A stretch of DNA of 64,000 nucleotides, taken from the NCBI RefSeq assembly GCF_010093305.1, contig NZ_PDWS01000006.1:1-64000 (forward strand), written 5' to 3'. Below, piece by piece: positions 17,711 to 26,214 of this stretch (position 1 is its first letter; each line of letters begins with the position of its first letter). The position numbers and the translations under genes were made by a program. Origin of the DNA: Pseudoxanthomonas sacheonensis (GTDB lineage: Bacteria > Pseudomonadota > Gammaproteobacteria > Xanthomonadales > Xanthomonadaceae). Below the pieces are notes generated by a model, which worked only from the letters and a program-made list of their open reading frames with translations, ran no database searches and was not told where the DNA came from.

Positions 17711-17790
17711 TTGTAGAGCCGAGCTTGCTCGGCTTCTTTTGATCGTTCACCTGCCCGCGAAGAGCAGCCGAGCAAGCTCGGCTCTACAAA
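17711..17790. repeat. Palindromic repeat (gtagagccgagcttgctcggct)
   Basis: TTTGTAGAGCCGAGCTTGCT and its inverted copy enclose about 30 bp; each arm contains a smaller hairpin. Same motif as at 7265-7284. It ends 5 bp before the phhA stop codon and may act as its terminator. Confidence 0.85.
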
Positions 17791-17794
17791 ACGG

Positions 17795-18682
17795 CTATAC
17801 GTCCGCGTCCATGGCCCAGCCTTCGCCGGTGCCGCGCGTGTAAACCCTGTCGGTATCCAGCACCTTGCCGGCCGGAAACGCTTCGCTCCGGGCCAGCCGC
17901 GCATAGATCGGTGTGAAGTCCGGCTCCGTGGCGGCGATCAGCTGCTCGAAGCTGTCGATGACGAAGTAGGTCTTCTGGAAGGTGTCGATGCGGTAGCGCG
18001 TGCGCATCACCCGCTGCAGATCGAAACCGATGCGGTTGGGCGCGTCCGATTCCAGCGAATACAGCGACTCGCCCTTCGACGAGACGATGCCGCTGCCGTA
18101 GATGCGCAGGCCCTGCGGCGTGTCGATCAGGCCGAACTCCACCGTGTACCAGTACAGGCGCGTCAGGTTGACCAGCGCCTCCGGGCCGATGCCGTGCGCC
18201 TTCACGCCGCCGCGGCCGTAGGCCTGCATGTAGTCGGCGAACAGCGGATTCATCAGCAACGGCACATGGCCGAACAGGTCGTGGAAGAGATCCGGTTCGG
18301 CGATGTAGTCGATCTGGTCCGGACGGCGTATCCACCAGGTCACCGGGAAGCGACGGTTGGCCAGGTGGTCGAAGAAATCCAGTTCCGGCAGCAGGCCTTC
18401 CACGCCGATCAGGGTCCAGCCGGTGGCCGCGCCCAGCACTTCGTTCAATTGGTCGAAGCGCGGGATCGCGTGCGGGGTCATGCCCATGTCGTCCTGGGCG
18501 TGCAGGAATTCCTCGCAGGCCCGGCCCACCAGCAGCTCGCGCTGGCGCTGGTACAGAGCGCCCCAGGTGGCGTGGTCCTCGGCCCGGTAGTCCTCCCACG
18601 GCTGTTCCACCACGGCGGTCGTATAGACCGGCACGTAGCCTTTGTCGGTCTGCTGGTGCTCGACGCGGCGTGGCTCGTTCAT
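17795..18682 (-). CDS. phhA: Phenylalanine 4-monooxygenase
   Basis: 295-aa monomeric bacterial phenylalanine hydroxylase, converting Phe to Tyr with tetrahydropterin, O2 and non-haem iron. Iron ligands are in DLFHDLFGHVPLL (His134, His139) and YTVEFGLI (Glu near 179). Other signatures are YIAEPDLFHD and GSGIVSSKGES. ATG 18682 is chosen because GGAG lies 8 bp upstream; an upstream in-frame ATG has no such site. Divergent from the Lrp-type regulator. folE in this window supplies the first step of pterin synthesis. Confidence 0.95.
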   Translation of the reverse strand: MNEPRRVEHQQTDKGYVPVYTTAVVEQPWEDYRAEDHATWGALYQRQRELLVGRACEEFLHAQDDMGMTPHAIPRFDQLNEVLGAATGWTLIGVEGLLPELDFFDHLANRRFPVTWWIRRPDQIDYIAEPDLFHDLFGHVPLLMNPLFADYMQAYGRGGVKAHGIGPEALVNLTRLYWYTVEFGLIDTPQGLRIYGSGIVSSKGESLYSLESDAPNRIGFDLQRVMRTRYRIDTFQKTYFVIDSFEQLIAATEPDFTPIYARLARSEAFPAGKVLDTDRVYTRGTGEGWAMDADV

Positions 18683-18769
18683 GGGCGGGTCTCCGGGAAG
18701 ATGGAAGTGGCACTTGATGTTAGCGCCGCAAGCGCGCAACAGGGTTGCAAAGTTGCGTGAGCCGATGGA

Positions 18770-18793
18770 TTTGGCGCAATATTCGTGCGCAAA
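18770..18793. promoter_or_regulatory. Inverted repeat, likely Lrp-type operator
   Basis: TTTGGCGCA-ATATTC-GTGCGCAAA: half-sites GCGCA/TGCGC extended by TTTG/CAAA, in the 131-bp gap between divergent phhA and the Lrp-family gene. A related GTTGCAAAGTTGCG lies at 18744-18757. AT-rich centre and spacing match Lrp/AsnC sites, so self- and phhA-regulation is likely. Confidence 0.6.
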
Positions 18794-18813
18794 TATCTTA
18801 TATCGAGCATGAA

Positions 18814-19296
18814 ATGGCCGAATCCGTCTCCTTGGACCGCACCGACCTGCGCCTGCTCGCGCTGCTGCAGCAGAACGGGCGCGCCACCAATGCCGACATC
18901 GCCGCGCAGGTGAACCTGTCCCCGTCCGCCTGCCTGAGGAGGATCCAGCGGCTGGAATCCACGGGCGTGATCCGCGGTTACGCGGCCCTGGTCGATCCCA
19001 AGCGGGTAGGCCTGGGCCTGCAGGCCTTCGTGCGCGTGCAATTGGAAAAGCACGGGCAGCTGGGGCTGGACCGGTTCATCGACGGCGTGAACGACTGGGA
19101 CGAAGTGGTGGCCTGCCACGCGCTCACCGGCGACATGGATTACCTGCTGCAGGTAGTGGTGCAGGACCTGGAGCATTTCTCCCGCTTCCTGCTGGACAAA
19201 CTGATCAACGCCACCGGCGTGGCTGACGTGAACTCCAGTTTCGTCCTGCGCACGGTCAAGCAGACGCGGGCGTTGCCGCTGGGGCATTTGCAATAA
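18814..19296 (+). CDS. Lrp/AsnC-family regulator, probable phhA activator
   Basis: 160-aa protein: AsnC-type helix-turn-helix (LDRTDLRLLALLQQNGRATNADIAAQV, LSPSACLRRIQRLESTGVIRGY) and a RAM effector domain (VACHALTGDMDYLLQVVVQDLEHFSRFLLDKL, NSSFVLRTVKQTRALPLGHL). ATG 18814 (MAESVSLDRTD) is preferred to 18745 because the homologous domain starts there and the longer start would overlap the operator. Divergent orientation to phhA suggests control of phenylalanine breakdown. Confidence 0.92.
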   Translation: MAESVSLDRTDLRLLALLQQNGRATNADIAAQVNLSPSACLRRIQRLESTGVIRGYAALVDPKRVGLGLQAFVRVQLEKHGQLGLDRFIDGVNDWDEVVACHALTGDMDYLLQVVVQDLEHFSRFLLDKLINATGVADVNSSFVLRTVKQTRALPLGHLQ

Positions 19297-19330
19297 CGTA
19301 CTGCGTAGCTTGTGCTTTTGCCGTTGCTTC

Positions 19331-19487
19331 GCCCCCTTTGGAAAAGGGGGCTACGGGGGATTTGCTTTTGATTTTATGCTTGGCCTTTAGCGAACAAAGA
19401 CAACAGCAAGAGCAAGAGCAAATCCCCCTCAATCCCCCTTTTGACCAGCCATTCGGCTGTTGAAAAGCGCTGCAAAGGGGGAGGTCG
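19331..19487. repeat. Type A dispersed repeat, copy 2
   Basis: CCCCCTTTGGAAAAGGGGGC and GGGGGATTTGCTTTTG in the left arm; GAGCAAATCCCCCTCAATCC in the right arm, which carries a small insertion (ccagccattcggctg) before GCAAAGGGGGAGGTCG. Lies between the Lrp gene and the convergent lipoprotein gene and fills that 215-bp gap. Confidence 0.9.
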
Positions 19488-19511
19488 TGGCGCTGCATTG
19501 GGAAAGACTTG

Positions 19512-20111
19512 CTACGGCAGGCTGATGCTTTTGATGCACTCGGCGACCGTGGTTTGCAGGGCCGGGTCGGTCACCGACTGCAATGCGGCGACCGCTTTTG
19601 CTTCATAGGCTTCGGCCACACCCGGCGCCGGTTCGATGAAAGGCGAAGTGCACAGATTGCCGACGGTATAGCCATGGTCTACCAGCGCCAGCACGCGCTC
19701 GGGCGCGTTCGGCAGTGCCTGGGCCAATGCGTAGCTCAAGGTCTCGCCGGTGCCGGCATCGGAACCGGCGCGCAGACGCAGGGCGATGGTCAGCCAGACC
19801 GGATCGGCGGTGGCGATGGCCTCGCCGACCTTGCCGAAACGCAGCTCGTCCCGATCCAGCGCGGCGATGACCGCCTTGGCCCCCTTGGCGTCGATTTCGC
19901 TGTTGATCTGCTTGGCCAATTCCGGCTCTACCGGGGCCGTTTGCAGGGCGGGCACGGGAGACACGGGCGGAGCTGCGGGGGCTGCGGAAACCGCCGGGGC
20001 GGGCGCTGCGGCCGGTCCCGGTGGGGCAGCGACAGGCGAGCAAGCCGACGACAACAGCCCGCCACAGGCCAACAGAACCACCAATCCGGATCGCTTCACG
20101 CCATTCTCCAC
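19512..20111 (-). CDS. Putative lipoprotein, Ala/Pro-rich N-terminus
   Basis: 199-aa protein with a lipoprotein signal (GLVVLLACGGLLSSAC, Cys24) and an Ala/Pro linker (residues about 27-60) that would span from the membrane. The rest is mostly helical (KQINSEIDAKGAKAVIAALDRDELRFGKVGEAIA) and contains two more Cys, in GNLCTSPF and VAECIKS, that could pair. No recognised family. Divergent from the receptor at 20278. Confidence 0.72.
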   Translation of the reverse strand: MENGVKRSGLVVLLACGGLLSSACSPVAAPPGPAAAPAPAVSAAPAAPPVSPVPALQTAPVEPELAKQINSEIDAKGAKAVIAALDRDELRFGKVGEAIATADPVWLTIALRLRAGSDAGTGETLSYALAQALPNAPERVLALVDHGYTVGNLCTSPFIEPAPGVAEAYEAKAVAALQSVTDPALQTTVAECIKSISLP

Positions 20112-20277
20112 GGGTAGGGAAGAGGGCAGGATCGCAAAATCCGGGAAGTCCCGTTCGTGATCCGATTGGCTGAACGGGACTTCCGGCCATTGCCCCGATT
20201 GTTGCTGTCCTGCAACATGCGCGTGCTAGGTGCCAAACCCCGCCTTAGCCTCCTTCCACCACCCTCCGGAAGCCAAC

Positions 20278-22569
20278 ATGCCCGTCAGCCGCTCCTCGTC
20301 CGTGCGTCCGCACCGACTCGCCCTCGCCATTGCCGCCCTGTTGCCGTTCGGCACAGTCCTCGCCCAGGAAGCCGCGCCCGCCGCGTCGACGCAAAGCGAA
20401 GCCACCACGCTGGATGCGGTGCAAGTCACCGCGCAGCGCCGCGTCGAAAACATCCAGGACGTGCCCGTTTCCATCAGTACCGTAAGCAGCGAAAAGCTCG
20501 ACGTGCTGGCCTCCGGCGGCAACGACGTGCGCTTCCTGTCCGCGCGCGTACCCAGCCTCAACATCGAATCCTCCTACGGCCGCGCTTTCCCGCGCTTCTA
20601 CATCCGCGGCCTGGGTAATACCGACTTCGACCTCAACGCTTCCCAGCCCGTGTCGTTGATCTACGACGACGTCGTGCAGGAAAGCCCGCTGCTGAAAGGC
20701 TTCCCGGTGTTCGACCTGGAGCGCATCGAAGTGCTGCGCGGTCCGCAAGGCACGCTGTTCGGCCGCAACACGCCGGCCGGCGTGGTCAAGTTCGAATCGG
20801 CCAAGCCGACCCAGGAATTCGGCGGCTACGGCAAGGTGTCCTACGGCACCGATGACATGTGGAACGTGGAAGGCGCCGTCGGCGGCGGCCTGACCGATCG
20901 CTGGTCGGCGCGCGCTTCGGTGCTGTTCCAGCGCCGCGAAGATTCGGTGACCAACACCTACATCCCCGGTCCCGACCGCGGCGCCGAAGGCTACGACGAA
21001 TCGGCCGCGCGCGTGCAGTTCCTGTACGAGGGCGACACCTTCGAAGGTCTGTTCAACCTGCACAAGCGCCACCTCAACGGCACCGCGCGTTTGTTCCGCG
21101 CCAACATCATCGAGCCGGGCACCAACAATCTGGTCGACGGTTTCGACCGCGACGAAGTGTCCACCGACGGCATCAACTTCTCCGAACTCGACACCTGGGG
21201 CGGCAGTGCGCGCCTGCGCTGGGAGCTGGGCAGCGTGAACCTGTACTCCATCACCGGTTACGAAACCGCCGAATCGCTCAACCGCGGGGATATCGACGGC
21301 GGCTTCGGCGCGGCGTTCCTGGGCCCGGGCAATTCCGGCCCGGGTTTCATCCCGTTCGCTTCCGAATCGGCCGACGGCTTGCCCGATCACCGCCAGATCA
21401 CCCAGGAATTCCGCGTCGAATCCAACGAGTGGGGCCGCTTCGACTGGCAGGCCGGCGTGTTCTGGTACGACGAAGACATCACCATCGACAGCTTCAACTA
21501 CGACTCGCTGACCGCCGGCAATCCGCAGGCCGGCCATGCGATCCAGGAACAGCGCAACAAGGCCTGGGCGGTATTCGCCAGCGGCGACTTCGAAGTCACC
21601 GACGCCTTCACTCTGCGCGGCGGCCTGCGCTACACCAAGGACCAGAAGGACTTCAGCGCTTCGGTGCTGGAAGGCGCGCCGTTCGGCGCACCGGTCGGCG
21701 GCCCGTACTTCGTCAACACCGACGTCGACGACGTCAGCTGGGATCTGAGCGGCGTCTACGCGCTCAATGAAGACGTCAATCTGTACGCACGCGTGGCCAA
21801 AGGCTTCCGCGCACCGTCGATCCAGGGCCGGTTGCTGTTCGCCAGCGCGCTGGCGCCCAATGGCGGTGTATCCACCGCCGATTCGGAAGAAGTGATTTCC
21901 TATGAGGCCGGCATCAAGGCCGACCTGTGGGACAAGCGCGCGCGCTTGGGCTTCAACGTGTTCCGCTACGACGTCAGCGACCAGCAGATCATCGCCGTCG
22001 GCGGCGGTTCCAACACCGCCACGCTGCTCAACGCGGACAAGACCATCGGCCAGGGCTTCGAGCTGGACCTGGAAGCGTATCTGACCGACAACCTGCTGGT
22101 GACGCTGGGCAGCAGCTACAACGACACCGAGATCGACGACCCCACTCTGGCCGTGCCCGGTTGCGGCGGCGGCTGCACCGTGACCGATCCGGAAACCGCG
22201 CCGGGTTCGGGCCTGTACCTGATCGACGGCAACTCGCTGCCGCAGGCGCCCAAGTGGGTGCACAACGTGACCGCGCGCTGGGCCATGCCGGTGGGCGAAG
22301 GCGGCGAGTTCTACGTATTCACCGACTGGGCCTACCGCAGCGAGGTGAACTTCTTCCTCTACGATTCGATCGAGTTCACCGGCAAGTCCTCGCTCGAAGG
22401 CGGCCTGCGCGTCGGCTACAACTGGAACCAGGGCGATTACGGCGTAGCGGTGTTCGGCCGCAACATCACCGACCAGACCCGCATCGTCGGCGGCATCGAC
22501 TTCAACAATCTCACCGGCTTCCTCAACGAGCCGCGCACGGTGGGCGTGGAGTTCAGCGCAAGGTTCTGA
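20278..22569 (+). CDS. TonB-dependent receptor
   Basis: 763-aa outer-membrane receptor: signal peptide (ALLPFGTVLAQ), TonB-box region TTLDAVQVTAQRRVENIQDV, plug with VPVSISTVSSEKLDVL, FYIRGLGNTDFDLNASQPVSLIYDDV and VLRGPQGTLFGRNTPAG, then a barrel ending in GVEFSARF with C-terminal Phe. The VP-I/IYDD plug is typical of catecholate-siderophore or carbohydrate/natural-product receptors common in Xanthomonadaceae; the ligand is unknown. ATG 20278 has GGAAG upstream. Followed by an imperfect hairpin at 22573-22601. Confidence 0.93.
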   Translation: MPVSRSSSVRPHRLALAIAALLPFGTVLAQEAAPAASTQSEATTLDAVQVTAQRRVENIQDVPVSISTVSSEKLDVLASGGNDVRFLSARVPSLNIESSYGRAFPRFYIRGLGNTDFDLNASQPVSLIYDDVVQESPLLKGFPVFDLERIEVLRGPQGTLFGRNTPAGVVKFESAKPTQEFGGYGKVSYGTDDMWNVEGAVGGGLTDRWSARASVLFQRREDSVTNTYIPGPDRGAEGYDESAARVQFLYEGDTFEGLFNLHKRHLNGTARLFRANIIEPGTNNLVDGFDRDEVSTDGINFSELDTWGGSARLRWELGSVNLYSITGYETAESLNRGDIDGGFGAAFLGPGNSGPGFIPFASESADGLPDHRQITQEFRVESNEWGRFDWQAGVFWYDEDITIDSFNYDSLTAGNPQAGHAIQEQRNKAWAVFASGDFEVTDAFTLRGGLRYTKDQKDFSASVLEGAPFGAPVGGPYFVNTDVDDVSWDLSGVYALNEDVNLYARVAKGFRAPSIQGRLLFASALAPNGGVSTADSEEVISYEAGIKADLWDKRARLGFNVFRYDVSDQQIIAVGGGSNTATLLNADKTIGQGFELDLEAYLTDNLLVTLGSSYNDTEIDDPTLAVPGCGGGCTVTDPETAPGSGLYLIDGNSLPQAPKWVHNVTARWAMPVGEGGEFYVFTDWAYRSEVNFFLYDSIEFTGKSSLEGGLRVGYNWNQGDYGVAVFGRNITDQTRIVGGIDFNNLTGFLNEPRTVGVEFSARF

Positions 22570-22616
22570 TGCAACGGCGGCTCTCCTTTCCCCGGAAGGG
22601 AGAGCCGTTGGCGCTC

Positions 22617-22716
22617 TGTAGGAGCGACGCAAGTCGCGAAGCTCGGTAGCCTGCCGGATTGCGGAATAGAAGGCAGTTCGTTTGCCGATGGCTTCGCGAC
22701 TTGCGTCGCTCCTACA
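22617..22716. repeat. Type C palindromic repeat, copy 1
   Basis: Perfect 26-bp inverted arms, TGTAGGAGCGACGCAAGTCG... (22617-22642) and its complement (22691-22716), with a 48-bp centre. Related copies lie inside recD (45608-45725) and at 51018-51128. Confidence 0.92.
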
Positions 22717-22733
22717 AGTACAAGGACGAGTGC

Positions 22734-23717
22734 TTAATTCACCGGATAGGGTCCGTCTTCGAAGGTTTGCGCGTGGTAGCCCTTCGCGCCGACTTCGACG
22801 GCCAGCGGGCTGCGTGGATCTTCGCCGGCGCGCAGACGTTCCAGGACGTGGGCGAAACCATAGACCGGCTCCCATCCCAACGCTTGCCGTGCGGCGGCGT
22901 TGACGTAGACGCGTTCGATGCCCGCGAACATGCGCCAGCCCAGCCGCGCGTAGTCCGCTTCATAGCCGGGAAAGTGCCGCGCCACCACGGCCGGCGCATC
23001 GTCGTGCAGCTGTTGCAGGTCCTCGCGGGTGAACGGCGTGGTGGCGCTGACGATGAAGCGGCCGAAGCCGATATCGCCCGCACGCTCCAGCGCCAGCAGG
23101 TGCGCATCCACCACGTCCTGCAGATCCGCGCGGCGGTACAGGAATTCGTTGGCCTTGATGTTGGCGTCGGCGAAACTCTCGCGCACCTGCCTGCGGTCGT
23201 CGGCCTCGGGAAAGAAGCGCGCGGCGCGCAGCACCACGCACGGCAGCTTTTCATTGCGATGGAACAGCTGGCACAGATTCTCGGCCGCGACCTTGGTCAC
23301 GCCGTAGATGTTCTTCGGCACCGGCACCACCTCTTCGGTGATCCAGGCCGCAGGCGCGCCCGGCGGCGGCACCAGCGCGTAGCCGTAGAGGCTGGTGGTG
23401 CTGGTGAACACGAAAGCGCCGACGCCGTTGCGCTTGGCCGCTTCCAGCAGATTGAGCGTGCCGGTGATGTTGGTGTCCACGAAGTCCTGCCGCGTGTGCG
23501 TGGCCACGTGCGGTTTATGCAACGTGGCCGAGTGCAGCACGGCGTCGGTGCCGCGCATGCAGCGGTCGACGAAGGCGCGGTCGGCGATGGAGCCGACCAG
23601 ATCGGTGTGCGATGAAGGCGAGATATCGACGCCCGTGACTTCGCGGCCTTGCGCGCGCAGCGTGCGTACCAGCCCTTCGCCCAAGTGTCCCGCACTGCCG
23701 GTGACCAGTATCCGCAT
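22734..23717 (-). CDS. NAD-dependent epimerase/dehydratase family protein
   Basis: 327-aa extended short-chain dehydrogenase. Rossmann motif MRILVTGSAGHLGEGLVRTL at the N-terminus, active-site FTSTTSLYGYA and YGVTK (Tyr-x-x-x-Lys) near residues 135-145, and a downstream RRADLQDVVDAHLLAL segment. Likely acts on a nucleotide sugar or similar substrate; not assignable. ATG 23717 is chosen because the nucleotide-binding motif begins there. Monocistronic. Confidence 0.87.
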   Translation of the reverse strand: MRILVTGSAGHLGEGLVRTLRAQGREVTGVDISPSSHTDLVGSIADRAFVDRCMRGTDAVLHSATLHKPHVATHTRQDFVDTNITGTLNLLEAAKRNGVGAFVFTSTTSLYGYALVPPPGAPAAWITEEVVPVPKNIYGVTKVAAENLCQLFHRNEKLPCVVLRAARFFPEADDRRQVRESFADANIKANEFLYRRADLQDVVDAHLLALERAGDIGFGRFIVSATTPFTREDLQQLHDDAPAVVARHFPGYEADYARLGWRMFAGIERVYVNAAARQALGWEPVYGFAHVLERLRAGEDPRSPLAVEVGAKGYHAQTFEDGPYPVN

Positions 23718-23797
23718 GTCGCGTGCCGCCGTTCGAAAACGGCGATTATAGTGGTGGCTCCGATCCGTGCACCGCGCCCATGCGCACCTAAGGATCA

Positions 23798-24940
23798 TTA
23801 CCGCGTTTTGTGCAGGGCCGCGTGGACTACGTCCAGCAACTGCTCGTCCGGATCGGTGCGCTGCTCCCAGTACATCACGCCGCCCAGGCCGCGTTCGCGC
23901 ACGAAATCCGCCTTGGCCCGCAGCGCCTGCGGGTCTTCGTAGCTGATCAGGCGCCTATCTTTTTCGTTCCACAGCCAGGCCGCTTGCGCCTGTTCGTCCC
24001 AGAGGCGGACGAAACCGCCCTTGTCCAGGTGATCGCGGGCGATTTCCTGCCAGGTGACGAAGCCGCCTTCGCTGGCGAAGGGCTGGTGCAATCCCTGTTG
24101 CGCGTCGGCCACCTTGCCGAACACGCGCCCATAGAACGCCAGGCCGACGTTGAGCTTGCGCGGCGGGGTGCCGGCGTTCAGGAACTCGTCCACCGCCTGT
24201 TCGGTAGTACGGCTGCCCGGCGCCGCCGTGCGCGAACGATACAACGATGCATGATGGCCGGTAGTCGGCGTGAGGCTGCCGTAGAAGTCGTAGGTCATCA
24301 GATTGATCCAATCCAATACCTCGGAGATGCGGGCGATCTCCAATCCACGCGCGGCTTCGCCGTCGGCCGCGGCGATGGTCAGCAGATAGCGGCGGCCGCT
24401 TTGGCTTGTACCCAGCGCGTCGAGCTTGGCGCGTATTGTCTGCAGCAGCAGGGTGAAGTTCTGCTTGTCCTCCGGACGATGGCTGATGCCGGGCCCCGGA
24501 TGGGCGGGGTACTCCCAATCGATGTCCAACCCATCCAGATCGTGCTTGCGCACCAGCGCCAGCGCGGTGTCGGCGAAACGCGCGCGCGAGGCGTCGGTGA
24601 GCGCGGCTTCGGAAAAATTCCCGGCGCCCCAGCCGCCGATCGACAGCAACACCTTCAGGTCCGGATTGACCTTGCGCAAAGCCACCAAACCCGTCAGCGA
24701 ACGAGCAGCGGTCTCCTGCGGCAGGAAAACCTCATGCGCCGGGTTGACCTGCGCGAATGCGAAGTTGATGACGTCTAGCTTGTCCGCGCTGATCTTCGGC
24801 AATGCGGGGCCATCGGCGACATAGCCGATGATGCGGTAGTCGCGCACCGTGTCTTTCGCATACGCGGGACCATGGACGAACGCCGCAGCCAAAGCCAGGC
24901 TTGTCGCCAAGCGGATGATGCATCTGTGCAACACTTCCAT
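23798..24940 (-). CDS. Secreted GH18 chitinase-like glycosidase
   Basis: 380-aa glycoside hydrolase family 18 protein. Signal peptide about 1-28 (FVHGPAYA-KD). The barrel shows INFAFAQVNP, KVLLSIGGWG and the catalytic DGLDIDWEYP (Asp136, Asp139, Asp141, Glu143 as acid/base), then INLMTYDFYGS and GVMYWEQRTD. All key residues of active chitinases are present and there is no extra carbohydrate-binding module. It likely degrades chitin or N-acetylglucosamine polymers, a typical trait of predatory or antifungal Lysobacter. Confidence 0.93.
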   Translation of the reverse strand: MEVLHRCIIRLATSLALAAAFVHGPAYAKDTVRDYRIIGYVADGPALPKISADKLDVINFAFAQVNPAHEVFLPQETAARSLTGLVALRKVNPDLKVLLSIGGWGAGNFSEAALTDASRARFADTALALVRKHDLDGLDIDWEYPAHPGPGISHRPEDKQNFTLLLQTIRAKLDALGTSQSGRRYLLTIAAADGEAARGLEIARISEVLDWINLMTYDFYGSLTPTTGHHASLYRSRTAAPGSRTTEQAVDEFLNAGTPPRKLNVGLAFYGRVFGKVADAQQGLHQPFASEGGFVTWQEIARDHLDKGGFVRLWDEQAQAAWLWNEKDRRLISYEDPQALRAKADFVRERGLGGVMYWEQRTDPDEQLLDVVHAALHKTR

Positions 24941-25074
24941 TCTCGTATGCCTGCGCGGATCGCAAAGAACAAACTATAACGGCGCGGTGTCCGGCATGGA
25001 GCAAAGACATCGCATGGCCGTCCGGCAAGCGCGGGACAAAACCTGTTCGAATGACTGTCGCTACGGATGTCCGA

Positions 25075-25854
25075 TCAGGAACTCGGCGGATCGCGCGGGG
25101 GAAAGCGCAGGATCACGCCGCGCGATCCTTCGTCCTGGGGCCGCACCCACAGCACCGGCACTTCGCGCGGTGCGGGCGGTTCCAGTTCGTCGTCCAGCGG
25201 CGCGAGGTTTTCTTCCTCGTCTTCCCAGCTGTAGCGCTTGCGCGGCAAAGCGGGATCCAACTTGCGGAACAGCAGCGCGGCCAGCAGGCCGCCCACCGCG
25301 CCGCCCAGGTGCGACTGCCAGGACACACCGGGTTCGTGCGGCAACACGGTCAGCAACATGCCGCCGTAGAACAGGAACGCGATCATGCCGGTGGCGATGG
25401 CGGGCCGGTCGCGGCGCAGCACGCCCAGGCCGAAGATCAGGAACATCAATCCATGGGTCACGCCGCTGGCGCCGAGGTGGCGCGACCCGGCATCGCCCAG
25501 CAACCACGCGCCGAGTCCCGATCCGATCCACAGCAACGGCAACGACCACAAAGTGGCGCGCGGATACACGCTGCCGGCCAGCGTGCCCAGCATCAGCAGG
25601 GCCACGCCGTTGGCGGCGATATGCTCCACCGACCCGTGCAGGAGCGGTGCGGTGAGCACGCCGAGCAGGCCTTGCGCGCTATGCGGCGCAACGGCGAACG
25701 GCGCCCAGTCGAAACTGCCCTGCGCCGAATACACCAGGATCAGCGTCAGCACGAAGGCCAGGCTGATGTTCAGGGCACGGATCAGGCGGCGGCGGTCGGT
25801 CTTGCCTTGCCGTTCGGCGTCGTAACGCGGGTCGTCGGGGTGATGCGGGTCCAT
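25075..25854 (-). CDS. Rhomboid-family intramembrane serine protease
   Basis: 259-aa membrane protein with about six helices. Catalytic motif GASGVTHG with Ser130, His182 in SWQSHLGGAVGG, and the oxyanion-type HGSVEHIAANG. Cleaves membrane proteins within or near their helices. A charged cytoplasmic tail (residues about 195-259, WEDEEENLAPLDDELEPPAP) follows. Flanked by a long type B repeat upstream. Confidence 0.9.
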   Translation of the reverse strand: MDPHHPDDPRYDAERQGKTDRRRLIRALNISLAFVLTLILVYSAQGSFDWAPFAVAPHSAQGLLGVLTAPLLHGSVEHIAANGVALLMLGTLAGSVYPRATLWSLPLLWIGSGLGAWLLGDAGSRHLGASGVTHGLMFLIFGLGVLRRDRPAIATGMIAFLFYGGMLLTVLPHEPGVSWQSHLGGAVGGLLAALLFRKLDPALPRKRYSWEDEEENLAPLDDELEPPAPREVPVLWVRPQDEGSRGVILRFPPRDPPSS

Positions 25855-25950
25855 GGGACTTGGATGGCGGCGGGTTGAGGGAATGCAAGGGTGGGCGGAG
25901 CCGGGATGGTGAATCCCGTGGCCTTCGCGCGCAGGAAAAGTGTGAATGGG

Positions 25951-26172
25951 CCACCTCTCCCCTCGTGGGAGAGGTCGACGCGCTTGCGCGGCGGGAGAGG
26001 GGCGAGCGGAGCCGGCGCGCTTAGCTCGATGAGGTTTTTCAACAATCCAAAAGCCGCTTGTTGAGCAAAGCCGGGGGCCGAAGTTTTCCTCTCCGCTCGC
26101 CCCGCATCCGCCCTACGGGCACCCCGTATCAAGTACGGGGCAGGCTCTTCTCCCACAAGGGGAGAAGGGGGC
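25951..26172. repeat. Type B dispersed repeat, copy 1
   Basis: Fills most of the 360-bp gap 25855-26214. Left end CCACCTCTCCCCTCGTGGGA then GAGGTCGACGCGCTTGCGCG and GGGAGAGGGGCGAGCGGAG; right end TTCTCCCACAAGGGGAGAAG. The centre contains TCAACAATCCAAAAGCCGC, shared with copy 2 in slightly changed form. Related copies at 32.8 and 47.6 kb. Confidence 0.92.
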
Positions 26173-26214
26173 TCTGCCAAGGTCGGAGATAGTCTCAGCC
26201 GGTAGAATGCACGC

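Noticed and set aside
20245-22875. 876-codon frame antisense to the TonB receptor
   Set aside because: High GC gives long antisense frames; composition is Arg/Ala/Val-rich with no domain, and the receptor on the other strand is clearly real.
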